This document shows, piece after piece, positions 1 to 10,247 of a DNA stretch of 64,000 nucleotides. How positions within the stretch are numbered: position 1 is the first letter of the stretch; the number at the start of each line of letters is the position of its first letter. The stretch is from Marinobacterium jannaschii DSM 6295 (lineage in GTDB: Bacteria; Pseudomonadota; Gammaproteobacteria; Pseudomonadales; Balneatricaceae), in contig NZ_JHVJ01000019.1 of the NCBI RefSeq assembly GCF_000620085.1, positions 88,584-152,583 on the forward strand, given 5' to 3'. The translations under genes and the position numbers were made by a program. Under the pieces are notes generated by a model. The model had not been told where the DNA came from. It did no database searches and saw only the letters and a program-made list of their open reading frames with translations.

Positions 1-483
1 CGGTAGCAGTGTCGACAAAGCGGAGATTTTCCACAGCAATGGCCAGCTGCGCTTGTTCAGGCTGCGGGGAGTCTTACCATCCGCCAGGCGGTCGTAGAGC
101 GCCTCAGCCCGTGCCACCACTTCCGGCGTCGGCTTGCTGCGCACCGACTGAAACTCCTTCACTTCACCACCGCGGGATACCGGCGTGACAAATGCGTCAA
201 CCCAGTAGTGATCGCCATTCTTGCAACGGTTTTTAACCACTCCCATCCAGGATTCACCTGATTGAACGGTCTGCCAGAGGTCGGCAAAGGCTGCCGGTGG
301 CATATCCGGGTGGCGGACGATATTGTGACTCTGACCAATCAGTTCTTCGCTATCAAAACCGCTGATTTTTTCAAAGTCTTCGTTGACGTAGGTGATACGA
401 CCTTTCAGGTCGGTACGGGAGAGGATGTTGCTGTTGTCTGCATAGACTTGTTCTTGTTGTGTAACAGGCAAATTCCGTTTCAT
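1..483 (-). CDS. PAS-domain chemoreceptor, Aer-like (N-terminal part only)
   Basis: The reading frame stays open from an ATG at 483 to the window edge (161 residues seen), so the 3' part is missing. The visible part is a PAS domain at about residues 15-115, with the Aer-type pattern TYVNEDFEKISGF, then ELIGQSHNIVRHPDMP and WMGVVKNRCKNGDHYWVDAF. A basic stretch ending in a likely first membrane segment follows (WPLLWKISALSTLLP). In this family the PAS domain binds FAD or heme and signals redox or oxygen state to the chemotaxis machinery through a C-terminal signalling hairpin, which is outside the window. The family is clear; the ligand is not. Confidence 0.85.
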   Translation of the reverse strand, partial: MKRNLPVTQQEQVYADNSNILSRTDLKGRITYVNEDFEKISGFDSEELIGQSHNIVRHPDMPPAAFADLWQTVQSGESWMGVVKNRCKNGDHYWVDAFVTPVSRGGEVKEFQSVRSKPTPEVVARAEALYDRLADGKTPRSLNKRSWPLLWKISALSTLLP

Positions 484-648
484 GTTTTCATGTCTCGACT
501 ACCACTTAAGCCAAGACCATAGCATCAAACACTGATTAAAAAATGGCCGGCTTTAACATCGATACAAACCTTTGATTTACATCAAGCAACGCAGACAAAT
601 CAGTCTTGTTTCAAACGGACATTTGATATCCATGCTACGAAAAAAGTA

Positions 649-867
649 CTACTTTGCGGCGTAACGGGTATAAAACTTCAGCAGCTCCTCGACCTCAATT
701 CCGTCGATGGTCATGCCGCTCAGGTCACACTCCGTAATACTCAGACCGCTCAGGTCGGAATGGCTGATGACCGCTTGCCGGAGGCTGACTGCATTGAACT
801 GACTGGCCTTAAGGTCGACCTGCTCGAAACGGGTTTCCTTCATATCAGTATGATCTATGCTGCTCAT
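649..867 (-). CDS. Small pentapeptide-repeat protein
   Basis: A 72-residue protein with several five-residue repeats of the A(D/N)LxX type (for example KETRFEQVDLKASQFNAVSL and HSDLSGLSITECDLSGMTID). Such repeats fold into a right-handed quadrilateral beta helix. This protein is only a few coils long, and the C-terminal EVEELLKFYTRYAAK looks like a capping helix. A ribosome site (AGGGAG) lies about 8 bases before the ATG. It has no partner gene in an obvious operon, and no function can be given. Confidence 0.7.
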   Translation of the reverse strand: MSSIDHTDMKETRFEQVDLKASQFNAVSLRQAVISHSDLSGLSITECDLSGMTIDGIEVEELLKFYTRYAAK

Positions 868-958
868 CGTCTGATCTCCCTGTTTTCGTTTAAAAATAGG
901 TGTTTACCGGATAATTTGCCAGCTCCCGTCGCAGTTTCAGCCGCCCGGCTCCCATCTG

Positions 959-1888
959 TCAGGCGGTCTCTGAGGCGATAATCTCACGCTGTCGCTGTGC
1001 AAAGCCTGCGGCCAGTACCCGGGTCGTATCGAAGTGGCGGGATTCGCCGGTAACCGGATCGGTAAAACTGATATGGCGCGAGAGAAGCTGCATCGGGTGC
1101 TCGAAATCCAGTTCTGCCTTAGGCAGCAGGTCCGGGTAGTAACGGTCATGAAGCAGCGCCAGATTCAAACAACTCATATGCACCCGCAACTGATGGGTTT
1201 TGCCACTCAACGGACTCAGGTCAAACAGGCCAAGGCCTGCTTCAGTGGCAACACAGGCGACGGTCGAACGGGCGTTTACCTCCCCTTCGGTGACACGCAT
1301 GCGAAAGTTCTGTTGCGCTTTCACCATACGGTTTTCCACCCGCCACTGCCGCCCTTCAGTGACATCCGACGGGACTTCAGCAATAGCGAAGTACCTCTTC
1401 ATCACATCACCATCGATAAACATGCGCTGGTACTGCCCACGCTCGGCTTCTACCTTACTGAATACCACCACGCCGGCGGTATCGCGGTCAATCCGGTGGA
1501 TCGGCTGCAGTGCATCAATACCGGTGCGCTCCTTCAGCCGGTACAGCAGACACTGGCGCACATAGTTGCCGCCGGGTGTCACCGGCAGGAAGTGGGGTTT
1601 GTCGGCCACCAGAATATGTTCATCCTCGAACAGGATCTGCTCCTGAAACGGGATGTCCGGTTCCGTTTCTACTTCACGGTAATAACAAACCCGCTGCTGC
1701 GGCCGGCAGCAGCACGCCGCCGTTACCCTGGAGCCGTCCCGCCAGTGCACCTTGCCATCACTGACCCGCTGGCGCCACACGGCTTCGGGTATAGCGCCAA
1801 AGCGTGCAATCAGGAAATCAACCACGGTCAGGGTGACAGCCGTGTCGGCGGGAATAACAACATAGGAGGGTTTAGGGGCAATAGCCAT
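959..1888 (-). CDS. RluA-family pseudouridine synthase
   Basis: A 309-residue protein with the RluA catalytic block HRIDRDTAGVVVFSK (the Asp after HR is the nucleophile) and a later SGKTHQLRVHM motif that helps form the active site. The region before the catalytic domain (residues about 10-75) resembles an S4-like RNA-binding segment. It should convert specific uridines in rRNA or tRNA to pseudouridine; the target base cannot be read from the sequence. No good Shine-Dalgarno precedes the start, so an alternative start is possible. A second RluA-family gene lies at 56151-56864. Confidence 0.85.
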   Translation of the reverse strand: MAIAPKPSYVVIPADTAVTLTVVDFLIARFGAIPEAVWRQRVSDGKVHWRDGSRVTAACCCRPQQRVCYYREVETEPDIPFQEQILFEDEHILVADKPHFLPVTPGGNYVRQCLLYRLKERTGIDALQPIHRIDRDTAGVVVFSKVEAERGQYQRMFIDGDVMKRYFAIAEVPSDVTEGRQWRVENRMVKAQQNFRMRVTEGEVNARSTVACVATEAGLGLFDLSPLSGKTHQLRVHMSCLNLALLHDRYYPDLLPKAELDFEHPMQLLSRHISFTDPVTGESRHFDTTRVLAAGFAQRQREIIASETA

Positions 1889-1975
1889 AGGAGGTTCCGG
1901 CAGCAGTTCGATCAGGCCGCCGGCAGACAGAAGCGCTGCCGGCGCGGCCTATAATACCCCAGCTAAAACGAAAAA

Positions 1976-2001
1976 CCCCGCCCGGATATCTCCGGGCGGG
2001 G
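1976..2001 (-). terminator. Rho-independent terminator of the chemoreceptor gene
   Basis: CCCCGCCCGG and CCGGGCGGGG form a 10-bp GC stem with a short loop. Read on the minus strand it is followed by TTTTTCGTTTT (1965-1975). It lies 33 bases after the stop of the chemoreceptor ending at 2034. Confidence 0.9.
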
Positions 2002-2033
2002 CTGGTAATAGCGCTGAGCTGATAACCGAATTA

Positions 2034-3908
2034 TCAGGACAGTCGGAAGCGGGCACTCATCTCACCCAGTGCCTCGGCACGCAGGCGCAGGCTGTCACTG
2101 GCTTCGACAATCAGCTGGCTGGCATCACTGTTACGCTCGACGCCACTGGCAATCTCGTCCATGCTGATCGCCATCTGACGGGTGGTATCTGCCACCTCAG
2201 CCACGGCGGTAACGATCATGGTGCTGGTATCGGAAGCCCGGCTGGTCTGGTCTTCGATCTGCTGTACCGCCTGCTGGGCTTCACCGCCCTGCTGTTTCAC
2301 CTGATCGATGCTCTGCTTGCTGGCATCCATAACGTCGATCACCGACAGGGTCTGTTTCTGCATCGCCCGGACGGTCTGGGTGATATCCGCCGTCGCCGAG
2401 ACGGTGCGCTCAGCCAGGGTGCGAACCTCATCCGCCACCACTGAGAAGCCGCGTCCGGCCTCACCGGCACGGGCCGCTTCGATCGCAGCGTTGAGCGCCA
2501 GCAGATTAGTCTGATCGGCCAGGTCATTGATCATCTCGATCACCTTATCGATCTCCTGCGAGTGTTGCTGCAGCATACCCAACTGATCGGTCGCCTGCTC
2601 TACCACCGCTGCGGTGCTGGTCAGGCTGGACATCGCCGACAATATCGTCTCCCGGCCGCTCAGGGCTGCACTGTAAGCGCTTTCTGCATCACGTTGCATA
2701 CTTTCCACGTTGCCGGCGATATCGGCGGCCGTGGCGCTGATCTGCTCCGTAGCGCTCGCCAGAGTATTTGACTGATCGGACACCCGGGCATTGTTATCGG
2801 CAATCGTCTGTACCGAGGCCACCAGCTCACCGGACTGAGTCTGCAGCACCTGCTGGCTTTCGACCACCTGGCCGATCAGCTGGTGCAGTTCGCCGGTCAT
2901 ATCGTTGGTGGTTGAAGCCAGCTCACTGAATTCATCCTTACTGTTACCGACAGCGATCCGGTCACTCAGATTGCCGGAGGCCACCTGAGACATCTGGCGG
3001 GATATGCGCTCAAGGCTGCGGACTGCACCAATACCGGTCAGCGCCAGGATCAATGAAACACCCAGCGCCATCCCCACCGAGACCGCGACCAGCGTCCACT
3101 TTGCCAGCAGCGTATCGGATTCAGATTCCGCCCGTGCGGTTGCCAGTTGCTGGCGGATAAAATCAGTCGCCTGCGTCGACAGTTCCTCAAACTGATACTC
3201 CTGCTCCAGCAGATCCAACTCGCCGGCCTGGACCCGGGTCGCTGTCTCAGCAACCTGACGTAACACCGCCTGCCAGGCTTCTATGGCATCGCCGAAGGCA
3301 TCGTAAAAGTCAGCCTCTTTAACCACTGCTGCGACCCGATCGGACTTGGCCATCAGCGCTTCACGCTGGCTTGCCGTCGGGGTAAGCAGAAAGGCCTTTT
3401 CCTGCTGCCGCGCTTCAATCAACGGTCGCAGGAAGCTACTGAAGCCAGCTATTTTCTCATTCAGTTCGCCGGCTCTGGCGTTCAGCACTTTCAACAGCCC
3501 CATCTCTTCATTCAGGCCCAGAGCTTCGCGCTGCTTCAGCTGCTCTCCCAGCGCTGCCTGCAGGCTATGGAACTGACGTTTGATATCTTCGAGGTAGCTG
3601 CGCTCTTCGTCTGAATAGGCGATCACCCTGTCCAGCTTGTCGCTGTAACTGCGCGCCAGTTCATCAAGCGCCTGATGGAACACCTGCTGTTCTGAAGGCT
3701 TAAGCCGGCTGAGCTTACTTTCCTGCTTCAGTATTGCCAGTTGCAGTGAAGACAGGGTTTCGACGGTGACGTTGAGCTGGTCTACCCGCTCGGCGGAGTG
3801 ATTAAGCTGCACCAGGCTGGAGATCGCCACGGCGCCTAAGGAGAGAATACCCACCAGTGTGATGACCACCACCAGTATCAGGCGTTGCTTGAAAGTTAAC
3901 TGCGGCAT
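2034..3908 (-). CDS. Methyl-accepting chemotaxis protein
   Basis: A 624-residue chemoreceptor. A membrane helix at about residues 8-30 and a second at about 268-292 frame a large all-helical periplasmic domain of about 235 residues, the length expected of a helical bimodular or four-helix double sensor. A HAMP domain (about 293-345) and the cytoplasmic hairpin follow. The tip sequence [19 protein letters not shown] sits near residue 466-484. No C-terminal NWETF-type CheR tether is present. It signals to CheA/CheW; the ligand is unknown. It is transcribed alone and has its own terminator. Confidence 0.93.
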   Translation of the reverse strand: MPQLTFKQRLILVVVITLVGILSLGAVAISSLVQLNHSAERVDQLNVTVETLSSLQLAILKQESKLSRLKPSEQQVFHQALDELARSYSDKLDRVIAYSDEERSYLEDIKRQFHSLQAALGEQLKQREALGLNEEMGLLKVLNARAGELNEKIAGFSSFLRPLIEARQQEKAFLLTPTASQREALMAKSDRVAAVVKEADFYDAFGDAIEAWQAVLRQVAETATRVQAGELDLLEQEYQFEELSTQATDFIRQQLATARAESESDTLLAKWTLVAVSVGMALGVSLILALTGIGAVRSLERISRQMSQVASGNLSDRIAVGNSKDEFSELASTTNDMTGELHQLIGQVVESQQVLQTQSGELVASVQTIADNNARVSDQSNTLASATEQISATAADIAGNVESMQRDAESAYSAALSGRETILSAMSSLTSTAAVVEQATDQLGMLQQHSQEIDKVIEMINDLADQTNLLALNAAIEAARAGEAGRGFSVVADEVRTLAERTVSATADITQTVRAMQKQTLSVIDVMDASKQSIDQVKQQGGEAQQAVQQIEDQTSRASDTSTMIVTAVAEVADTTRQMAISMDEIASGVERNSDASQLIVEASDSLRLRAEALGEMSARFRLS

Positions 3909-4205
3909 TTGACTGTTCTTTTTCTTGTATGGGGATAAAACCTGAAGCCGTCAGGCTGAAATTCAGCCTCTGCTACAGAGTCCCTGTGATGCCTCTTTTA
4001 TTGGTAAATTGGTATTACCAATTTAAGGTAATCACACGTCCACTATACTTTAGTACCCTTTACTGTCAACGGGTATAAACAACCTGTAAAACTGTGTTAA
4101 CAATCTGTAACGATGAACTTTGAGCCGTATCAAACTTCAGGCCATTGCTCTCGCCACCAATGGCCCGGGTTGAATTGATTTCGAGCCGGTTTCAGGCCGC
4201 CCCGG

Positions 4206-4952
4206 TCAGCGCCAGATCTCGCTGATCGGGGTTTCGGGAGTGAAGCGGTTGGCAATCTGTGCCTGCAGTAACTCTGCAGTTGCCAGCGCGTCGGTGAGGG
4301 CGTGATGGGGCTGATAGTACGGCAGCCCATAGCGGGTGCGGCTGTCCGCCAGGCGGATCGAAACCGGCTTATCGCCTTTTAAGCGGGCGACAAAGCCAGA
4401 GCGGCCGGTGCGATGCAGCCGGGCTTCCAGATCCATGGTATCCACCACCGGAAAGCTGATCCCCTCTGCCAGCCGGGCCTGCATGGCAGTATTGAGAAAT
4501 TCCCGCTCGATACGGCGGTAATGCACCACCACCACCTTACCGGCCAGCGACTCCAGCAGCAGTTCCAGAATACGCATCAGGTCCGGCGCATTGCTGACAT
4601 CTGAGTGCGTAATGCCGTGTATTACTACCGACTGCTCAGCCAGCGGCTGACGTGGATTAACGATCCAGTGGCGCGACTCCCGGCAACGAATCCGGTCGAG
4701 ACTGAACGGCACCAGCCCCACGCTGACAATATCGTCCCGGGCCGGGTTCAGTCCGGTGGTTTCAAAATCCATGGCGACAAACGGCACATCCTTCAGCGGC
4801 GTATCGGCATCGACCACCCCCGCTTCGTAGAAGTTTCGCAGCCTGAAATCCACCGCATCCTGCTCCAGCCGGGCAAATTCCCGGGGCCAGTCATCCCGGT
4901 CGCCTGCCAGTGCCAGACGGTCTTTACGACGGTTCAGTAAGGCTCTGAACAT
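4206..4952 (-). CDS. 3'-5' exonuclease, DnaQ/Pol III epsilon-like
   Basis: A 248-residue DEDD-type exonuclease. Exo I is VAMDFETTGLNPARDDIVSVG (Asp and Glu metal ligands at about residues 61-64), Exo II includes VIHGITHSDV, and the C-terminal HHALTDALATAELL holds the last His/Asp of the active site. It should trim DNA or RNA 3' ends. The gene starts 17 bases after the DUF294 protein stop, so the two are probably co-transcribed. I recall this pairing of a CBS/DUF294 protein with an exonuclease in other gammaproteobacteria. Confidence 0.88.
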   Translation of the reverse strand: MFRALLNRRKDRLALAGDRDDWPREFARLEQDAVDFRLRNFYEAGVVDADTPLKDVPFVAMDFETTGLNPARDDIVSVGLVPFSLDRIRCRESRHWIVNPRQPLAEQSVVIHGITHSDVSNAPDLMRILELLLESLAGKVVVVHYRRIEREFLNTAMQARLAEGISFPVVDTMDLEARLHRTGRSGFVARLKGDKPVSIRLADSRTRYGLPYYQPHHALTDALATAELLQAQIANRFTPETPISEIWR

Positions 4953-4969
4953 CTTTTGACTCCCTGTGC

Positions 4970-6844
4970 TTAGTAGCGGAATTTCAGCAGTTTCTGGGCG
5001 TTACTGAGGATCTGGAAAGCGTCTTTCAGGTTCCGGCGTTCAAACTCGGACATATTCTCCGGCTCAATATTGTTGTCCGGCTCCCGCCCCTCCTCCAGAT
5101 CCAGCGCCTGGTGGCGGATGCGTACCAGCGAGATAAACTCCAGCGCATCGCGCAGGTCCGGTCCCCGGCCATGAGGCAGGATATCCGCCTCAATCACATC
5201 ATTCAGGCGCTCAAAGGAGTTTTGCGCGGTCGACCCGGCAGCCAGCGCATGGACACGGATCACATCCGCCAGCGGAGCGGTGCCCCGCCGTTTCAGGTTG
5301 ATGGAGTTGTTGTGGCGGCCATCCTGCTCCATCACGAAATTCTTGAAGAAGCCCAGAGGCGGCGTGCGGTTGAGGGCGTTACGGGCGAGACATGCCAGGA
5401 AGCGCTTATTGCCCCGGGCACGCAACACGATAAAGCGATAGAGCTGCTCGGCCCAGCTGGTTTCGCCCCAGACGCCATCAAGATCGAAGAAGATCGAGCA
5501 ATTCAGCAGCGCTTCGGCATCCGGATTGTCGATCCAGTCGGCGAAACAGCGCTCCCATTCACTGCGGGTCTTACGCCAGGTCGGGTTGGTAGCCATAATC
5601 TCGCCCTTACAGTAGCTGTAGCCACACTGCGCCAGGCCGTCGGAGACAAAAGCGGAAAGTTTGACGAAGTACTCGTCGTGCAGCTCTGGGCGGAACTGAT
5701 CGTCCAGAATCAGCGCATTGTCCTGATCGGTCACGATCAGCTGCTCGTCCCGTGCCATCGATCCCAGCGCCAGGAAGCAATAGGGCACCGGCGGCTCACC
5801 GAACTGCTCCTCTGCCAGTTCACACAGGCGCTGCTTAAAGCTGCGGCCGATCACCGCCATCGCGCTGCCGATCATATGGGAGTTGGCATCCTCCTGCACC
5901 ATGCGCTGGAAACAGGACTTCACCTCCTCGGACATGGCGGAGAGCTCTTCGACATTCTGTGCGCGGAAGATCCCGCTCACCATGTACAGGCTGCTCTGGG
6001 ACTCGTATCGCACGATGTCGGACAGGGCGATAACACCGATCGGGCGGTTATGTCGCAGTATCGGCAGGTGATGCAGGTTGTAGCGCAGCATCGCTAACAT
6101 CGCCTCAAAAACGTAGGCGTTGTCATCCAGTGTGACCAGGTTCGACGACATAATTTCGGATACCGGCGTATCCAGCGGCAAGGCGATCGCCAGCACCCGG
6201 GTTCGCAGGTCGCGGTCGGTAATGATACCGATCACCAGATCCTCTTCCCGGTCCTGCGGCTTGTCCGCATCGGTGATCAGCAGCGAGGAGACTCCCTCTG
6301 TAGTCATCATCTCGGCAGCGCGCTGGATGGTCGCCGTGGCTTCCAGCATCACCGGCTCACGGTTAATCAGCGTCGTGACTTTGGCCGTGGTGAGATCGTT
6401 CATATCCTCCTTGTCAGAAACCACCTTACTCAGCCGGGTGCGGTCCTGCACTTCGACAAAGTCGGCAAAGGAGGGAAATTCCTCAAACAGCTCGGTAAAC
6501 ACCGCTTCAGGGATAAAATAGATCAGAGTATCTTCCAGCGCCCGTGATGGCAGCGGTACGCGGTTTTTCATCAAGAGGCCCATCTGTCCGAACAGATCAC
6601 CTTCACTGAGCCGGTCATGCAGCTTTCCGCTCCGGCGGTATACCTCGACCGCACCACTGCGGATCATGCACAGGTCATGGATCTCGTCGCCATAGTCATA
6701 GATCTGGGAACCCGCCCGGTAGTAGGACACTTCAATTTGTCTGGCAACACTCTCCAGCGTTTCCTCAGGCATATTGCTAAAGGGCTCAAACTGGCTGAGA
6801 AATCCCAGAATCTCAATCTGCTCTGCTTCCATAGCGGTTCTCAT
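4970..6844 (-). CDS. cNMP-binding/CBS/DUF294 putative nucleotidyltransferase
   Basis: A 624-residue cytoplasmic multidomain protein: a cyclic-nucleotide-binding fold (about 15-130), a pair of CBS domains (about 160-285, with IGIITDRDLR), a DUF294 nucleotidyltransferase domain with the pattern LALGSMARDEQ...TDQDNALIL (about 360-385), and a DUF294 C-terminal helical domain. The GS and DxD-type motif suggests transfer of a nucleotide to a protein, as in GlnD-like enzymes, but the target is unknown. The CBS pair may sense adenine nucleotides. It is upstream of the exonuclease gene in one transcription unit. A second ATG at codon 5 could also be the start. Confidence 0.88.
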   Translation of the reverse strand: MRTAMEAEQIEILGFLSQFEPFSNMPEETLESVARQIEVSYYRAGSQIYDYGDEIHDLCMIRSGAVEVYRRSGKLHDRLSEGDLFGQMGLLMKNRVPLPSRALEDTLIYFIPEAVFTELFEEFPSFADFVEVQDRTRLSKVVSDKEDMNDLTTAKVTTLINREPVMLEATATIQRAAEMMTTEGVSSLLITDADKPQDREEDLVIGIITDRDLRTRVLAIALPLDTPVSEIMSSNLVTLDDNAYVFEAMLAMLRYNLHHLPILRHNRPIGVIALSDIVRYESQSSLYMVSGIFRAQNVEELSAMSEEVKSCFQRMVQEDANSHMIGSAMAVIGRSFKQRLCELAEEQFGEPPVPYCFLALGSMARDEQLIVTDQDNALILDDQFRPELHDEYFVKLSAFVSDGLAQCGYSYCKGEIMATNPTWRKTRSEWERCFADWIDNPDAEALLNCSIFFDLDGVWGETSWAEQLYRFIVLRARGNKRFLACLARNALNRTPPLGFFKNFVMEQDGRHNNSINLKRRGTAPLADVIRVHALAAGSTAQNSFERLNDVIEADILPHGRGPDLRDALEFISLVRIRHQALDLEEGREPDNNIEPENMSEFERRNLKDAFQILSNAQKLLKFRY

Positions 6845-7154
6845 CTATTGCTCAACAGTGGTACGGCGATCCCGCAGGAAACACCGCAATCGGGTATAAG
6901 GGGCGCAACCTTAACAGTTTAAAGCAGTCAAAGGGGACTGCTTAGCCAATCACGCCCTGAACAGGCTTCCCACCGATAGCCACTGACCTGTCCCATCCCT
7001 GGCAAAACAAACGGTCAATAAAAACATCACCCACCCAGATGGCACCAGAACCCCAATAGCCATAGTACCAGCAGGGAAAAACCCGGCGTTTCGTATTGTT
7101 TCAGTCAAACGGATTGCTTAGTGTCACAAGAAGTTTACAGACAGGGGTATGCAG

Positions 7155-9137
7155 ATGCAGCTTAAGGTCTCCCATAAAATCGCCGCGGGTTTTGCTTTTC
7201 TGGTGCTTTCCATACTGCTGGTCGGCTCCGGGGGTATCTGGGGCGCCCGCCATATCAAGGCCGGGCTGGATCAGGTCACGACACAATCCCTGCCCACCGT
7301 CGTCGGCAGCCTTAAGCAGATGATCACCCTGCAACAGGCCAACCTTGCATTACTGGGGTTTATGGCTGAGGACAATGATGCCAAGGCCCGTCAGCGGCTG
7401 CAGCAGCAGTTCAGCCTGCAGGTCGACCAGTTTGGAGAACGCCTTAACCAGCTGGCAGAGCAGTATCAGCTTACACCCCGGCAGCAGCAGCTACTCAGCG
7501 ACAGCATGAGCACCAAAACCGCCTTTGCCGAAACGGCCCAGCAGGTGATGAAGTTACATCAGTCCCGCCTGATGCTGGATGAACGCCTGCGTCAAAAGGA
7601 GAGCGGCTACCGCCGCAAGACCGACACCCTGAACACCTGGGGACAGAAATACCTCAGCAGGCAACAGAATGCAGAACGACTCACCCGGGTCCGGTCATTT
7701 ATGCGGGTCGCCAACAGCCACCGCAGCCAGCTGATCAACTACCGCCAGAATCTCGACTTCCCACAGCTGGAGGCCTCACTGCTGGAAAGCCGGGGGCAAC
7801 TGCAGCAAAGCCTGAAAGCACTGATCGCCGTCGACCCTGCCGCGCGCCGGATCAGTCGACTGGTGGATGACCTGGTCAGCGAACTCTACAGCGACAACGG
7901 CATGGTCAGCCTGATCAAGCAGTCCTATCTCAGCGGCCAGCAACAGAGCCAGCTGCTGACTAAAACCCTGCAGTACCAGACCGAAGCCCGTCAACTGGCC
8001 GAATCCTTTATAGACGCCACCCTGAGCCAGGCGCGCCAGGTTCAGGTCGACAGCGATGGCAGCTCCCAGCTCACCCAGAACCTGATTCTGGCGCTGCTGG
8101 TCGCCAACGTTATTCTGGCACTGCTGATCGCCATCTATACCGTACGCAGCATCCATAAACCCCTGTCGGCTATGGTGCAGAAGCTCGGACGGGTAGCCCA
8201 GGGAGATATGCGCACCAGCTTTGATGAGAGCCGTAAGGATGAATTCGGCGAACTGGGCCGCGCCCTGAACAATGTGGTCGCCAACCTGCACGACATCCTG
8301 GAAGAGATCAATCAGGGTTCTGAGCAGCTGGACCAGGTGGCAAAAAGCAATGCCTCACAGAGCGAACAGACCCATAGCGCCATGAACAAGCAGAGCGAAC
8401 AACTGGCGATTACCGCCACCGCCTCTGAACAGATGGAGTCGATGGTGCGCGAAGTCAGTCAGTTTGCCCATACAACGCTGGATGCCGTGCGCCATTGCGA
8501 ACAACTCGGTGTCGATGCCGACGCGCACGTTGCGCAGACACTGAGCAGCATCGAGCAACAGGCGCGGGAGATCGGCCAGGCCGTTAGTCTGAGCGATCAG
8601 CTGAACAATTACAGCCAGCAGATTGGCAGCATTCTGGAGACCATTGGCGGTATTGCCGAACAAACCAACCTGCTGGCCCTGAACGCGGCGATTGAAGCCG
8701 CCCGCGCCGGAGAACAGGGACGCGGCTTTGCCGTGGTCGCCGACGAAGTCCGCGAACTGGCCAGCCGCACCCAGAACTCCACCTTTGAGATCCAGAGCAT
8801 GGTCGAGAATATGCAAAAGAGTATCTCCGAAGTGGTGACGGTGATGCAGCAGAGTGTCGGCAACAGCGCCACCTGCGTCAGCACCGCCCAGAGTTCACGT
8901 CAGGCCCTGGGCGAGATGAAACAGGCGATCAGCAATATCCGGGAGATGAGCACCCAGATCACCGAGGCCACCAGCCAGCAAAGCCAGGCGGTGGAGGAGA
9001 TGGCACGCACCCTGGAACAGGTCAATGCCGAGTCCAGTGCCACGTCGGAAGGGGCCGAGCAGGCTTCGGCACACAGCCGGACGCTGCTGCAGATATCGCA
9101 TCAGCAACAGCAGCTGATCGGCCGCTTTACCGTCTGA
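7155..9137 (+). CDS. Methyl-accepting chemotaxis protein
   Basis: A chemoreceptor of about 660 residues. A membrane helix at about residues 8-30, a long helical periplasmic domain with many Gln residues (about 31-310), a second membrane segment ([20 protein letters not shown]), HAMP, then the signalling hairpin with [20 protein letters not shown] near residue 503-522. The ATG at 7155 was preferred over that at 7149 because AGGGG at 7143-7147 is then 7 bases upstream. It is divergent from the DUF294/exonuclease operon. The ligand cannot be inferred. Confidence 0.92.
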   Translation: MQLKVSHKIAAGFAFLVLSILLVGSGGIWGARHIKAGLDQVTTQSLPTVVGSLKQMITLQQANLALLGFMAEDNDAKARQRLQQQFSLQVDQFGERLNQLAEQYQLTPRQQQLLSDSMSTKTAFAETAQQVMKLHQSRLMLDERLRQKESGYRRKTDTLNTWGQKYLSRQQNAERLTRVRSFMRVANSHRSQLINYRQNLDFPQLEASLLESRGQLQQSLKALIAVDPAARRISRLVDDLVSELYSDNGMVSLIKQSYLSGQQQSQLLTKTLQYQTEARQLAESFIDATLSQARQVQVDSDGSSQLTQNLILALLVANVILALLIAIYTVRSIHKPLSAMVQKLGRVAQGDMRTSFDESRKDEFGELGRALNNVVANLHDILEEINQGSEQLDQVAKSNASQSEQTHSAMNKQSEQLAITATASEQMESMVREVSQFAHTTLDAVRHCEQLGVDADAHVAQTLSSIEQQAREIGQAVSLSDQLNNYSQQIGSILETIGGIAEQTNLLALNAAIEAARAGEQGRGFAVVADEVRELASRTQNSTFEIQSMVENMQKSISEVVTVMQQSVGNSATCVSTAQSSRQALGEMKQAISNIREMSTQITEATSQQSQAVEEMARTLEQVNAESSATSEGAEQASAHSRTLLQISHQQQQLIGRFTV

Positions 9138-9224
9138 CCCGAGATCGCGGCTTAATTCACGGTTCCCAGAGGAATTACTTAGCTGTAAAATTTCCGCCTT
9201 ATTCACTGAGGATGGGATAACGTA

Positions 9225-9941
9225 ATGGGCAGAGCCTACCAGAACCGCAAAGAATCTATGGCGAAAACGTCAGACGCTAACGCCAAGCTGTACAGTAAAT
9301 ACAGCCGTGAAATCTACGTCTGCGCAAAATCTGGTGGTGTTGAACCGGACGGAAACCTGGCCCTGCGCGGCCTGATCGATCGCGCCAAGAAAGACCAGGT
9401 TCCCGGCCATGTCATCGACAAAGCCATCGACAAAGCCAAAGGCGGCGGCGGTGAAGATTTTTCCCGCGCCCGTTACGAAGGTTTCGGCCCGGGCAACTGC
9501 ATGGCGATCATTGACTGCCTGACCGACAACCCAAACCGTACCTTTGGTGACGTCCGCAACTGCTTCACCAAAACCAAGAGCAAGATCGGTAACTCCGGCA
9601 GCGTGGCGCATATGTTCGACCACAGCGCTATCTTCGTATTCAAAGGCGATGACGAGGAAGCGGTACTGGAAGCACTGATGATGGCCGATGTCGATGTCAC
9701 CGATATCGAATGCGAAGATGGCAATGTGACGGTTTTTGCGCCGCACACCGAGTACGCCAAAACCCGCAATGCCTTGCAGGAAGCGTTCGCAGATATCGAT
9801 TTCGAAGTCGACGAAATCCAGTTCCTGCCACAGACCATGACTCCGGTGACCGGCGACGACGTGGCGATGTTCGAGAAGTTCATGGATATGCTGAACGACC
9901 TGGACGATGTCCAGAACGTTTATCATAACGCCGAACTGTAA
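9225..9941 (+). CDS. yeeN: YebC/PmpR-family protein, YeeN type
   Basis: A 238-residue protein beginning [20 protein letters not shown], the start seen in the YeeN branch of the YebC/TACO1 family. The three-domain YebC fold is covered end to end ([20 protein letters not shown], then [21 protein letters not shown], then [14 protein letters not shown]). Family members act as transcription regulators or help ribosomes through difficult stretches such as polyproline; which role YeeN plays is not settled. It is monocistronic with a strong terminator. Confidence 0.93.
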   Translation: MGRAYQNRKESMAKTSDANAKLYSKYSREIYVCAKSGGVEPDGNLALRGLIDRAKKDQVPGHVIDKAIDKAKGGGGEDFSRARYEGFGPGNCMAIIDCLTDNPNRTFGDVRNCFTKTKSKIGNSGSVAHMFDHSAIFVFKGDDEEAVLEALMMADVDVTDIECEDGNVTVFAPHTEYAKTRNALQEAFADIDFEVDEIQFLPQTMTPVTGDDVAMFEKFMDMLNDLDDVQNVYHNAEL

Positions 9942-10005
9942 AAGGTTACCCGCGCCAGAATAAGCGCCGGATAGCACGCCATATACCTTTCATAGGCATG
10001 GCGAG

Positions 10006-10043
10006 ACACAAAGAACCCAGCCAAACGGCTGGGTTCTTTGTGT
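10006..10043 (+). terminator. Strong hairpin terminator after yeeN
   Basis: A perfect 17-bp stem (ACACAAAGAACCCAGCC with its complement) and a 4-base AAAC loop. T-rich sequence lies in the distal arm on both strands, so it could stop transcription from either side. Confidence 0.9.
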
Positions 10044-10247
10044 TTGTACGATATAAACAGGCATAGCTCTATAGCCTGAAGATCAGGCAGAAAGGCAGGT
10101 TAAAAACCTGGATAACGGCATCCGATCTTTTAAAAACAGAACCGGCGGAGACTTTCAATAACCTGTTTAGCTGATTTAAAACAATATCATTCAAAAAGGC
10201 GGCTGCTAACATGCCCGCCAATTAAGATATTGCAGGATATAAGCGGC